DNA from: an uncultured Aquimarina sp.
Lineage (GTDB): Bacteria; Bacteroidota; Bacteroidia; Flavobacteriales; Flavobacteriaceae
Assembly (NCBI RefSeq): GCF_947500065.1
Contig: NZ_CANMQT010000014.1
Span: 62,001-126,000 of the forward strand
DNA: 64,000 nt
Direction of reading: 5' to 3'
Part shown: positions 51,133 through 61,100 of the stretch, in pieces
Numbering within the stretch: position 1 is the stretch's first letter
Layout: each line of letters opens with the position of its first letter
Notes under the pieces: generated by a model
The model's input: only the letters and a program-made list of their open reading frames with translations
Databases searched by the model: none
Told to the model about the DNA's origin: nothing
Program-made: the position numbers and the translations under genes

Positions 51133-51813
51133 TCAGGGTGTACTACTAGATACTTGCAATACTTTACCATTATAAAATTTATTAGCGGTAAGCGAAAAGT
51201 CTTTAATATAATTTGCCATTTCAATTGCTGTGAGTGGTGCTTCGTATCCTGGAAATGCTTCTTCCAACATTTCTGTTTGCACAGCACCTAAGGCTAGGAC
51301 ATTAAATGCAATACCACTTTCTTTATACTCTTCTGCTAACAATTCACTTAACGTGATAACCGCTCCTTTACTAGAACTGTATGCTGCCAAACCAGGAAAT
51401 TTCATACTTCCTTGAATTCCTCCCATACTACTTACAGTAACCACATGACTTCCTTTTGTCATATAAGGTAACATAAGGCGAGTAATTTCTGCCACACCAA
51501 AAACATTTACTTTATATACTTCTTCGAATTCCTGAGTAGAAATTTCACCAAAAGGTTTATTCAATAGTTTACCTGCATTATTGATAAGAATATCTACCTG
51601 ATCCCAGGAATCGGCGACATAACTTTTTAATTTTTGCAAATCAGATGAGTTGCACAAATCAAAAGAGAATGTATGAATGTTTTTATGATTCAAAGCTGCA
51701 ATAGGTTTCTCATTCCTAGATAAAGCCAAAACCTGATGCCCTTCGTCCGCAAACAACTTAGCCATCTCATATCCTATTCCTCTGCTTGCACCGGTAATTA
51801 TAATGTTTTTCAT
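51133..51813 (-). CDS. Short-chain dehydrogenase/reductase
   Basis: The 226-residue SDR has NAD(P)-binding TGASRGIGYEMAKLF, NNAG in DILINNAGKLLNKPFG, Ser in VVTVSSMGGIQGS and catalytic Tyr/Lys in AAYSSSKGAVITLSEL. The C-terminus (LGAVQTEMLEEAFPGYEAP) is shortened compared with metabolic SDRs. It precedes the beta-mannosidase gene by 28 nt on the same strand and may be co-transcribed. The substrate is unknown. Confidence 0.85.
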   Translation of the reverse strand: MKNIIITGASRGIGYEMAKLFADEGHQVLALSRNEKPIAALNHKNIHTFSFDLCNSSDLQKLKSYVADSWDQVDILINNAGKLLNKPFGEISTQEFEEVYKVNVFGVAEITRLMLPYMTKGSHVVTVSSMGGIQGSMKFPGLAAYSSSKGAVITLSELLAEEYKESGIAFNVLALGAVQTEMLEEAFPGYEAPLTAIEMANYIKDFSLTANKFYNGKVLQVSSSTP

Positions 51814-51867
51814 CTTTTTTATAAAAAAGACTTTTCAGGTTTTGAAAACCTAATAGGTCTGAAAGTT

Positions 51868-52812
51868 TTAATTTAACTTAATTTCTTTTGTTGGTGTATT
51901 TAGAATTTTGGCAATAACTGGAGCACAGTCATTTATTAGTTCTGCCATAAATTCGAAATTCATTTCTGAAACCTCATCATCCACATGATGATAATAGTCA
52001 TAATTGGTAAAATCAAAGGTGGAAATTGTCTGACAAGGCACATTGAATTCTTTATGAAAAGGATAGTTATCACTTCTTCTGAATAGCTGAAACTCTTTTG
52101 CTTTTGGCAGAAAACCTATGAATTCTTTTCCTGAGTATTCATTGATTTTTTCTGCCATATTAGAAATTTCATACCCTGTGATATATGCTTTATAGCTCTT
52201 GTCATTTAGTGGCACTCCTATCATTTCGAAATTCACCATAGTGTATAGATCAATATTTTTCTCTTTTAAAACTTTGGCTAAATGACCTGAACCTAGCAAT
52301 CCTCTTTCTTCAGCGCCAAACAATACAAACAATACACTACGTTTATTATTTTTTGTTTTTGCAAAATGTTTAGCTAACGAAATCACAGCAGTACTTCCTG
52401 CAGCATTATCGTTCGCTCCATTAGCAATTGTATCTCCACTCACAGGTTTCCCTTTTCCTATATGATCAAAATGTGCTCCAATTACCACAAATTGATTTGC
52501 TAAATCAGGATCAGTTCCTTTTAAATAACCTACTACATTATATGTTTCGGTTCCTTTAGCATCAAAAGTATTCAGGTATGAATCAAAATAAGGCTCAATA
52601 CCCGATTTCTTAAACTCCTCTTCTATAAACTTTGCAGCTTTCTCTAGTCCTTCAGAACCAGTATCTCTACCTTCTAATGCATCACTAGCTAGAAAGTTCA
52701 TAATAACCTCAACATCAGAAGCTGTGATGTTTGACATTGGAGATTGTGCTGTAGTTACCTCTTTACAGGTTATAAATAAAAGTGCAATGATAAAAAATGT
52801 GATCTGTTTCAT
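51868..52812 (-). CDS. M28-family aminopeptidase lipoprotein
   Basis: The 314-residue protein has a lipobox (LFITCKEV, Cys16), then the M28 zinc-peptidase pattern: VIGAHFDHIGKGKPVSGDTI, ANGANDNAAGSTAVISLAKH, VLFVLFGAEERGLLGSGHL and the later DNYPFHKEFNVPCQTISTFD with HHVDDE. These supply the two-zinc ligands (His, Asp, Glu, Asp, His). It is an exopeptidase at the cell envelope. It lies between NudK and the SDR on the same strand, with a 54-nt gap to the SDR. Confidence 0.85.
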   Translation of the reverse strand: MKQITFFIIALLFITCKEVTTAQSPMSNITASDVEVIMNFLASDALEGRDTGSEGLEKAAKFIEEEFKKSGIEPYFDSYLNTFDAKGTETYNVVGYLKGTDPDLANQFVVIGAHFDHIGKGKPVSGDTIANGANDNAAGSTAVISLAKHFAKTKNNKRSVLFVLFGAEERGLLGSGHLAKVLKEKNIDLYTMVNFEMIGVPLNDKSYKAYITGYEISNMAEKINEYSGKEFIGFLPKAKEFQLFRRSDNYPFHKEFNVPCQTISTFDFTNYDYYHHVDDEVSEMNFEFMAELINDCAPVIAKILNTPTKEIKLN

Positions 52813-52886
52813 GTTTTTTTGTTTTCTGATATGGATGAATGTTTTTTGATAAAGATACTTAAAAAGTGTACTTATTAGATATGTAA

Positions 52887-53474
52887 TTAAGATTCCATTA
52901 TATCTTTTATTTTTAGGAATTGTAGTAACATAACCGTTCTAGCATCTCTAATCTCTCCAGTTTCCATCATATTAAATGCTTTTCTAAAATCTATTTCCAG
53001 CACATCAATATATTCTTCTTGATGATCAAGTCCACCACCTCTCTCTATCTTCATCTCATCTGTATATTCAGCAATAAACAAATGTGCTATTTCCGTCATC
53101 GTGGCTGGAGATGCATATACAGAAAATGCTTTTTCAACGGAATTAACATCATACCCTGTTTCTTCTAATGCTTCTTTTTTTGCACATACTTCTGGAGTAT
53201 CTCCATCAAGAGATCCTGCACAAACTTCAATACTCATTCCTGATTTACTACCATTTAAAAAAGTAGGCAATCTGAATTGTTGTGTTAGCACAACAGTTTT
53301 CTTAGTAAGATTATACAATAAAACAGAAGCCCCATCACCATGATCATATACTTCCCGAAGATGTTTTTCTGGAGTATGAATATCTGTATGAGTATACTCA
53401 AACGTATATTCCTTTAATAAAAATGTCTTATCTGATAATGTATTTGATTCTAAATTCTGAATTCTCTTGTTCAT
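52887..53474 (-). CDS. NudK-like Nudix hydrolase (GDP-mannose pyrophosphatase-like)
   Basis: The 195-residue enzyme has a Nudix fold: REVYDHGDGASVLLYNLTKK, VVLTQQFRLPTFLNGSKSGM and the Nudix box AGSLDGDTPEVCAKKEALEE TG, then ASPATMTEIAHLFIAEY. These match the NudK/ADP-sugar pyrophosphatase group rather than MutT. It would hydrolyse GDP-mannose or a related nucleotide sugar, and its presence near the mannose-related enzymes is suggestive but not decisive. It is followed downstream by the M28 gene. Confidence 0.75.
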   Translation of the reverse strand: MNKRIQNLESNTLSDKTFLLKEYTFEYTHTDIHTPEKHLREVYDHGDGASVLLYNLTKKTVVLTQQFRLPTFLNGSKSGMSIEVCAGSLDGDTPEVCAKKEALEETGYDVNSVEKAFSVYASPATMTEIAHLFIAEYTDEMKIERGGGLDHQEEYIDVLEIDFRKAFNMMETGEIRDARTVMLLQFLKIKDIMES

Positions 53475-53481
53475 TTTTTAA

Positions 53482-53518
53482 ATATAAAAAAATCCCACTT
53501 CTTCTGAAATGGGATTTT
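53482..53518 (-). terminator. Terminator after the pyruvate dehydrogenase operon
   Basis: AAAATCCCA (53489-53497) and TGGGATTTT (53510-53518) form a 9-bp stem with a 12-nt loop. On the minus strand it follows the E2 stop (53545) and is followed by a T-run (53482-53488). Confidence 0.75.
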
Positions 53519-53544
53519 AAACATTATATATTTCCTTTTTATAA

Positions 53545-55152
53545 CTATGCTAACATAGTTACAGGATTTTCTAAATATTGTTTTAAAGTTTGTAAAAACT
53601 GTGCTCCTGTAGCCCCATCAACGGTTCTATGATCACAAGCTAAAGTAACTTTCATTGTACTACCTACAACAACCTGATCATTCTTAACAACTGGTTTTTT
53701 TACAATTGCTCCTACGGATAAAATTGCAGAGTTAGGTTGGTTAATAATCGATGTAAATTCCTGAATACCAAACATCCCTAAATTAGACACCGTAAAAGTA
53801 CTTCCACTCATTTCTTGAGGAGTTAACTTCTTATCTCTAGCTCTAGTTGCCAAATCACGAACTCTGGTATCAATCTCCATAATGTTCATATGATCTGTAA
53901 ATGGTAAAACTGGAACTACCAATCCATCTGGAACTGCAACCGCTACTCCTATACTAATATGTTGGTTATATACTGTTACATCATCTTTCCAGGACGTATT
54001 TACTTGCGGATGCCTTCTTAAAGCCATTGCACAAGCTTTAACCACCATATCATTAAATGATACTTTGGTATCTGGTAATTCATTTATTGTCTTACGAGAA
54101 GTAATGGCATTATCCATACCTACTTCAATCGTCAGATAATAATGTGGTGCAGTGAATTTTGACCCTGAAAGGCTTCTGGCAATTGCTTTACGCATTTGAG
54201 AATTCTTCACTTCTTCGAAACTTTCTTCTCCTGCTGGAGCGAACGTTTTAATAGATGGCGAAGTAACTGCCTTAGGAGATGTCGGAGCGCTAGCTGCAGC
54301 AGGAGGTGTAAATGACTCTACATCTTTCTTTACAATTCGTCCGTTCTCTCCAGTACCTTTTACTTGAGATAAATCTATTCCTTTATCAGCGGCTATTTTC
54401 TTAGCAAGTGGTGAAACAAATATTCTTCCTCCTGAAGAACTATTTCCAGCACTTACTGCAACTTTTTCTACTTTATCCTCTTTAGCTGATGCCGTTTCTT
54501 TTACTTCAGAAGTACTTACAGAAGCTGGAACACCACCTTTAAGTCCAGAAACATCTGTTCCTGCAGGTCCTATAATAGCCAATAATTTATCAACTGGAGC
54601 TGTTTGTCCTTCTTCTATACCTATATGTAGTAAAGTACCATTATAGAAAGATTCAAACTCCATAGTAGCCTTATCCGTTTCTATCTCGGCTAGAATATCT
54701 CCTTCTTCTACAGTATCCCCAACTTTTTTAAGCCATGTTGCCACAGTTCCTTCTTCCATTGTATCACTAAGACGAGGCATTGTGATCACTTCTACTCCTT
54801 CAGGAATTGCGGATGCTGTGGTAGTATTTGAAACTACTTCTTCAACTTTTTCTTCTTTTGGAGATGCTGCTTGAGGTGCTGCACTTCCATTCAGTAAACC
54901 AGAAATATCTTCTCCTTCTTCGCCTATAATTGCTAAAAGTTGATCTACTGGTGCAGTTTCACCTTCTTCTATCCCTATATGAAGTAATACTCCATCGTAA
55001 AAAGATTCGAATTCCATTGTTGCTTTATCGGTTTCAATTTCCGCAAGGATATCTCCTTCACTTATTTTGTCACCTTTTTTAACAAGCCACTTCGCGACAA
55101 CTCCTTCTTCCATAGTATCGCTCAATCGCGGCATATTAATTACTGTAGCCAT
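53545..55152 (-). CDS. Pyruvate dehydrogenase E2 (dihydrolipoamide acetyltransferase)
   Basis: The 535-residue protein has two N-terminal lipoyl domains, each with IETDKATMEFESF (lipoyl Lys43 and Lys161), linked by Ala/Pro/Glu-rich segments, a peripheral subunit-binding domain (GGRIFVSPLAKKIAADKGID) and the acyltransferase core ending in LACDHRTVDGATGAQFLQTL (catalytic His and Asp). It transfers acetyl groups from lipoyl to CoA. It starts 3 nt after the E1-alpha stop. The E1-beta and E3 genes are elsewhere. Confidence 0.92.
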   Translation of the reverse strand: MATVINMPRLSDTMEEGVVAKWLVKKGDKISEGDILAEIETDKATMEFESFYDGVLLHIGIEEGETAPVDQLLAIIGEEGEDISGLLNGSAAPQAASPKEEKVEEVVSNTTTASAIPEGVEVITMPRLSDTMEEGTVATWLKKVGDTVEEGDILAEIETDKATMEFESFYNGTLLHIGIEEGQTAPVDKLLAIIGPAGTDVSGLKGGVPASVSTSEVKETASAKEDKVEKVAVSAGNSSSGGRIFVSPLAKKIAADKGIDLSQVKGTGENGRIVKKDVESFTPPAAASAPTSPKAVTSPSIKTFAPAGEESFEEVKNSQMRKAIARSLSGSKFTAPHYYLTIEVGMDNAITSRKTINELPDTKVSFNDMVVKACAMALRRHPQVNTSWKDDVTVYNQHISIGVAVAVPDGLVVPVLPFTDHMNIMEIDTRVRDLATRARDKKLTPQEMSGSTFTVSNLGMFGIQEFTSIINQPNSAILSVGAIVKKPVVKNDQVVVGSTMKVTLACDHRTVDGATGAQFLQTLKQYLENPVTMLA

Positions 55153-55155
55153 AAT

Positions 55156-56157
55156 CTATTGTGGTTTGTGTGATAAAAACGGGTAATCTTCTTGTTCGTA
55201 AACAACATCGTACATCAAGTTCTTTTCAGGGAACGGTGATTCTTCAGCAAATTTTTGACATTCCGCCACTCTATCTTTCACTCCTTTATCTATAGCAGCG
55301 ATTTCATCATCTGTAGCATACTTTTTATCCTTAATAATATCCAAAACCTGAGTAATTGGATCAATTTTCTGGTATTCTGCTACTTCTTCCTTGGTACGAT
55401 ATTTCTGAGCATCACTCATAGAATGTCCTCTATAACGATATGTTTTTAGTTCAAGGAAAGTTGGACCTCCACCTGTTCTAGCTCTGGTGATTGCTTCATC
55501 AAATGCTTCTGCAACCTTTACAGGGTTCATTGCATCTACAGGACCACAAGGCATTTCATATCCTAATCCAAGTTTCCATATATCGGTATGGTTAGCTGTT
55601 CGTTCTACCGAAGTACCCATGGCATATCCATTATTCTCTACACAAAACACAACAGGTAGATTCCACAACATGGCTAAATTAAAAGTTTCATGAAGAGATC
55701 CTTGGCGTGTTGCACCATCACCCATAAATGTTAAAGTTACCGCATCTCTTTTGTGGTACTTATCTCCAAAAGCCAAACCAGCTCCTAAAGGAATTTGTCC
55801 TCCAACAATACCGTGTCCTCCATAGAATCTATGTTCTTTAGAAAAGATATGCATTGACCCCCCCATTCCTTGAGAAGTACCTGTTCCTTTTCCGAACAAT
55901 TCTGCCATCACTCGTTTAGGATCAACACCCATTCCAATTGGTTGGACGTGATTACGATATGCAGTAATCATTTTATCTTTAGTAAGATCCATTGCATGTA
56001 AAGCCCCAGCCAAAATAGCTTCCTGACCGTTATATAAATGTAAAAATCCTCTTACTTTTTGTTGGATATATACTTGAGCAAGTTTGTCTTCAAACTTTCT
56101 CCAGAAAAGCATATCCTCGTACCACTTCAGGTAAACTTCTTTGGTTACTTTTTTCAT
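55156..56157 (-). CDS. pdhA: Pyruvate dehydrogenase E1 component, alpha subunit
   Basis: The 333-residue protein has the E1-alpha pattern: FWRKFEDKLAQVYIQQKVRG FLHLYNGQEA, GTGTSQGMGGSMHIFSKEHR, GGHGIVGGQIPLGAGLAFGD and the thiamine-pyrophosphate motif LTFMGDGATRQGSLHETFNL. RGHSMSDAQKYRTKEE is the regulatory serine loop. It makes hydroxyethyl-TDP from pyruvate with E1-beta, which is absent here. It is the first gene of the E1-alpha-E2 unit, with a TAATTTTG element at 56177-56184 upstream. Confidence 0.92.
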   Translation of the reverse strand: MKKVTKEVYLKWYEDMLFWRKFEDKLAQVYIQQKVRGFLHLYNGQEAILAGALHAMDLTKDKMITAYRNHVQPIGMGVDPKRVMAELFGKGTGTSQGMGGSMHIFSKEHRFYGGHGIVGGQIPLGAGLAFGDKYHKRDAVTLTFMGDGATRQGSLHETFNLAMLWNLPVVFCVENNGYAMGTSVERTANHTDIWKLGLGYEMPCGPVDAMNPVKVAEAFDEAITRARTGGGPTFLELKTYRYRGHSMSDAQKYRTKEEVAEYQKIDPITQVLDIIKDKKYATDDEIAAIDKGVKDRVAECQKFAEESPFPEKNLMYDVVYEQEDYPFLSHKPQ

Positions 56158-56176
56158 CTAAAATGTAATGATATTT

Positions 56177-56184
56177 CAAAATTA
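56177..56184 (-). promoter_or_regulatory. Minus-7 promoter element for the pdh genes (TAATTTTG)
   Basis: On the minus strand this reads TAATTTTG, matching TAnnTTTG, 19 bp before the pdhA start. No good minus-33 element was found. Confidence 0.45.
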
Positions 56185-56315
56185 AGTTAGCTTTATTGCC
56201 AACCTCTCTAACAATTACAGAATTCTTTTGCTTATTTTTCAATTAAGCGAAAAACAAAAATAATATATTCATTACTAAGGAGAAAGCAGTTTTGAGATAA
56301 AAATGTACGAAAACG

Positions 56316-56798
56316 TTATAAATATGAATTATCAAAAATAAGCGGCAATAAATTAGCTAAAGAATAAGATTTTACTACTTTTCCTGTTTCTCCCATAAAA
56401 TAAATCTCAATTGGCTTCTTCTGATTAAGTTCATATTCTGCTATTGATTGCCTACAAGCTCCACAAGGTGGGGTAGGCGTAATCAATTGATGTTTTAACG
56501 ATTTTGCCGAAAGTGCCATCCTCAAAATAGGAACACCCGGAAAATTTGCTCCTGCATAATATATCGCAGTACGTTCTGCACATAATCCAGAAGGATAACA
56601 AGCATTTTCTTGATTATTACCAAGAATCACTTCTTCATTCTCTAAAAGCAATGCTGCTCCGACAAGAAATTCGGAATATGGAGCATACGCCTTATCTCTT
56701 ATCTTAAAAGATTGTTGCATTAAATTTTGAACATCTTCTGGTAGTTCTTCTAATGAATCATATACTTGTAAAGTGGATTTAATCTCTATTTCTTTCAC
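56316..56798 (-). CDS. cdd: Cytidine deaminase
   Basis: The 160-residue enzyme has the zinc motifs CAERTAIYYAGANFPG (Cys73, Glu75) and TPPCGACRQSIAEYE (Cys112, Cys115), and YAPYSEFLVGAALL at the start of the fold. It deaminates cytidine and deoxycytidine. It lies between porV and pdhA on the same strand; a terminator at 56896-56931 separates it from porV. Confidence 0.92.
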   Translation of the reverse strand: MKEIEIKSTLQVYDSLEELPEDVQNLMQQSFKIRDKAYAPYSEFLVGAALLLENEEVILGNNQENACYPSGLCAERTAIYYAGANFPGVPILRMALSAKSLKHQLITPTPPCGACRQSIAEYELNQKKPIEIYFMGETGKVVKSYSLANLLPLIFDNSYL

Positions 56799-56895
56799 GC
56801 ATTCAAAGTTTTACAATAGTATTATCAATAAATTAGCATCAACATTGATTATCAATACTATTTCATAATTAAGGGGCTACAATGTACTATAAACA

Positions 56896-56931
56896 AAAAA
56901 AGTATCAAACATTAGTGCTTGATACTTTTTT
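56896..56931. terminator. Terminator between porV and cdd
   Basis: AAAAAAGTATCAA (56896-56908) and TTGATACTTTTTT (56919-56931) form a perfect 13-bp stem with a 10-nt loop. T-runs exist on both strands; on the minus strand it terminates porUV. Confidence 0.8.
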
Positions 56932-56953
56932 GTTACCGTTAAATATTTTGTTT

Positions 56954-58126
56954 TTATCTATCGTAAAAATCTTCTCCAAAATTAAAGGTAAGACCGAAAC
57001 GAAGTGTTCCTTCAAGCGGACTCTGCACCGAAGATGCATTAAACAAGTATGACATATCTAGGTTTATAGAAGTATACCTAAACCCAAGTCCCAGTGACAC
57101 AAATTTACGAGCTCCCTTTTCTTCAGCTTCATTAAAATAACCTCCTCTAAAAGAGAATACATCTTTATACACATACTCTGCTCCTAAAGACCAGGTAAAT
57201 TCTTGTAATTCTTCGCTAAAACCATCCTCAGCATCTCCCCAAGAAGAAAAGATAGCTCCAAACGAACTTATAGATTCATATTCATCTCTATCTTGCTGAC
57301 TATTCCCCACAATACCGTCACCATCAAAATCCTGTGGACTCGGCACTAATAATTTAGCAAATTCTAAAGAAGGTGTAATTCTATTAAACTCATCTAAAAG
57401 GAAATCAAACCCAACTCCTAATCTAAAAGTAGTAGGTATGAAGTTTTCCTGACCAGCATCATCATATTTTATTTTAGGACCAATATTAGATATATTTAAT
57501 CCTGCTCTCCACCTACCGTTAAATGAGCTGTAAGCTACTTCTTCACTTCGATAAAAAGCCGCTACATCCACACCAAAACTACTAGCTGCACTTGCATCAT
57601 CTGCCACACCTTGTAATCTTAAATCAGAACGTAAATAACGACCTGCAATACCCATAGAAAAAGTAGGACTTAATTGCAGCGCATATGACACATCAAACGT
57701 TAATTGATTCGGGCTCTGTATATTAGCCTGCTCTAATGGATTCCCAGTCTGTCTAAATTCGATTTCACCAAGACTGAAATATCTAAAACTAGCCGCAACG
57801 GCACTTCTCCCATCTTGGCCAAAACGATTATAATAATTTATACCTCCTAAAAATATATCATTTACAAGATTACTCAAGTAGGGAGTATAATTAACTCCTA
57901 CACCTTGTTGTTTATCTATAAATGCGTATTTAGCTGGATTCCATTGTTGTGAAAATGCATCCGCTGAAGTTGCAACTCCTTGATCAGCTATCCCCGCTGC
58001 TCTTGCATCCGCAGCGATTAATAAGAATGGAACAGCAGTAGTTATCGCTCGGTTCTCGTCTTGTGCTTGCATTTTAAAATTCGATAGTGTTAAAAACACA
58101 AACCCAAGGATTATGATTTTTCTCAT
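56954..58126 (-). CDS. porV: PorV (type IX secretion outer-membrane channel protein)
   Basis: The 390-residue protein has a signal peptide ending MQAQDENR, then PFLLIAADARAAGIADQGVA TSADAFSQQWNPAKYAFIDK, the PorV/LptO signature, and a beta-barrel with LGGINYYNRFGQDGRSAVAA. The C-terminal LRFGLTFNFGEDFYDR is the outer-membrane end. PorV collects T9SS cargo with PorU. It is 40 nt downstream of porU. Confidence 0.92.
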   Translation of the reverse strand: MRKIIILGFVFLTLSNFKMQAQDENRAITTAVPFLLIAADARAAGIADQGVATSADAFSQQWNPAKYAFIDKQQGVGVNYTPYLSNLVNDIFLGGINYYNRFGQDGRSAVAASFRYFSLGEIEFRQTGNPLEQANIQSPNQLTFDVSYALQLSPTFSMGIAGRYLRSDLRLQGVADDASAASSFGVDVAAFYRSEEVAYSSFNGRWRAGLNISNIGPKIKYDDAGQENFIPTTFRLGVGFDFLLDEFNRITPSLEFAKLLVPSPQDFDGDGIVGNSQQDRDEYESISSFGAIFSSWGDAEDGFSEELQEFTWSLGAEYVYKDVFSFRGGYFNEAEEKGARKFVSLGLGFRYTSINLDMSYLFNASSVQSPLEGTLRFGLTFNFGEDFYDR

Positions 58127-58166
58127 GTGAAAATTGATTTTGACAAATATATAGTTATTTAGTTAT

Positions 58167-61100
58167 TTATAGTATTACGAGTTTTTCAAATTTCTCAACC
58201 CGTTGATTTGTTAACGTTGATTTTACAGATATCTTATATACATATACTCCTTTTCCCAATTTATCCCCAAAATCATCTCTACCATTCCATTGAATATCTT
58301 CTCTATAACTTGTTTTCCCTGATAGTGTTTGGTTTTTTGTCCAAACCACCTTTCCAGAGACTGTAAACACTTGAACCTGCACCTCCAAAATATCACTAAT
58401 AGCGCTAGAATGCTCAAACCAAAACTCTGTCTGGCTTATAAACGGATTTGGATAATTAAGAACATTATTAAGTGTAAAACCAGCAGCATCAGCTACTACA
58501 AATTGAATTTCTTGAGTTGATGAATTGTTATAAACATCCCACCCTTTAAATGTTAGCGTATGCAATCCAGGCTCTAAATCTCTAAACTTAAAATTAACAA
58601 TTCCTTTTGTAAAATCATCTATTTCAGTTTCATAAAAATCATTCAGAATAAATGGATTTGATTCATCTCCATCCAATATAGCGGAAATATCATGACCAAT
58701 ACCACTTGCTGTATTAATACCATTTTCATCCTGAAGTCTAGCAATAAGTATCGGAGAATCATTAGTCACTCCTCCGGAAACAAAACTCTCGTCGTTCATA
58801 AACAGCTGAACTTGTGGCCCTACATTATCTTCTGGCGCATTTTCATTTAATCCACCAACCAGAATTGTTTGATCAACACCTGTTTGGTTTTCTAAAACTC
58901 CATTTCTTGAAGAATAAAAACTCATTCTTCCTGTATCGACTGGAATACCGATATCTCTAGGCACGATAAACTCAAAATCAAAAAGACCGTTTGTCACGGA
59001 TGCTTTTCCTCTAAATATAATCTCTCCTAAAGTTTTAAAATTTAGCTTGATCATCTCTCCTGCGGTATTTCGAGTACCATCATTAGCAAGCGTCACCCTA
59101 TCAATTTCTTTATCATAAATTGTGGTGGACAAAACTCCATTATAATCGGACAATAGGGTGCCAGATTCAGTTACTACCTCTCCAGAAATTTTAATTCTAC
59201 TTAAAGCCTTAAGAGTATCAACAGCTTGAGTGATCGGTACATCATTAACATTAGTCAAACGGATATTTGGTTTTGGAACAGCCATTTTCATAGCAGGATC
59301 TCCGAAAAAGAAAACTACTCGCCTACTGTTTGTGGTATAAGAATTTTTTAAAAGCCGAACTGCTTCCGCTATCGTTGGATAATCTGAACCGTCTGGAAAT
59401 AAAAACTCTGACAATCTATCATTTACAGATATTCCAAATGTCACAATAACATCTCTTGTTGTACTAATCAAACCAACAGCTCCTCCATTCGTATTCCAAT
59501 ACGTAAGTTCTCCGGCAGAATCTCTACAAGGATTATCAAATTTGGTAAACTCACAAGTAACTGTTATAAAAACCGGAAACCGATTCGTATTAACCAGTTC
59601 ACTTGCATTCGATTTATTAAATATAAATTCTTTTGCCAATCCATCCTCACCTCCGTGTCCAAAATAATCAATTGCCACAGCTCCAGTTTCAATAGCGTTA
59701 GATATAGCTTCATTCACTTTTGGATATCTACTTCCTGAAGCCGAAGATTCTTGTTGATATGCGTCCGCATATATTTTAGTTAAATTCAAGTATGGTTTTC
59801 TTTGAACTAAATTCTCTCCAAGTTCATCTAAATTTCTCTGAATAGTTTCTTCCCAATCAACATCAACATCATCCGCTATTAATAAAACAGAATTTCTCCA
59901 CCTCCCATATGATTGTTCACTATCATAATTTATAATCTTCGAAACCATAGCATCGGCTAATTGAGGCGTATCCGCTAATACTCTACCTACAGCTATATCC
60001 AATTGATCACTGGATAACATTTGTCCTTCTAAGGGATCCATAGCTCCAAAGAAATCATCAGTAGCAAATGAACTAACTAATGAGAAACTACTTAAACTTT
60101 GAAAAGTAGGTACTATATTACTATCTGAGCAATTTTCTTTTATCAACAGATTTTTATAATCAACAGATGCGTCTCCAAAAAGACATAGATATTTTAATCG
60201 TTCACTGGGGTTTGACGCATTATCATATACATATCTCACCAAGTTTCTTATAGCAACAATATCCTGTTTTCCACTTCCGAACTCTTGATAAATCTGATCC
60301 AGTGTTATTACTTTTACATTATAATTATTTAGATTTCTGTGATGGTCTGCTAATCTATTTGCAGATTGTAAAAATGCATTATTCGATATAATTAAATAAT
60401 CAACATCTTCAAATTGGTTCTGGTTATTTAGAAAAACTGTTCCCTTAATATCTTGATTATCTACTCTTGTAGTTTGATCTACCAATGGGTCAAAATAATT
60501 TGTTGGCACTATGGCTATATACTGACGTTCCTCACCCATAGTCGCCTTAAAACTCAAAGTAGACGATGCATTATCATTATCAACCCTACTTATAGTTCCC
60601 GGATTAGTAACATCCCAAACCTGAGATATACCACTGGCATTTGATATATTATATTGCCCTATTCCACTTGAAGTTGCAGCTTCATCATAAAAAAATGGCA
60701 TTTGAGAATTAGTCCCGGTTAAAGCTCTTTTTGCTTCTAGACTTATAAAATCAAGATATCCTATCGCTGCTGGGTTACCATTATTGTTATAGTTTAATCC
60801 CACAACAACCTGATCAGAACTGGAAGACACATCTTGTGTTATATCCCGAGGAGAACCTAATGACGTTCCGGAAATTTGAGTAAAATTAAGGGTACCAACC
60901 TGCCCTCCATTAACAGTGACATTCATACTTGATGCGGAAGCAGAGGTAGCGGCAGCAAAAACTCTTAACTCAATAGGCTCTGAAGTAATTAGGTTGGGGA
61001 AATCAAAATCATAGTTTCTATTATTTTGTATATCGAAACGATCTCCAAACCAGCGCCTTCCTACTTTCACAATATTATACTCATCTATTTCATAAAATTG

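Noticed and set aside
50287..51291. Two plus-strand open frames of 93 and 146 codons
   Set aside because: Both are antisense to the GH2 and SDR genes with normal codon structure on the other strand.
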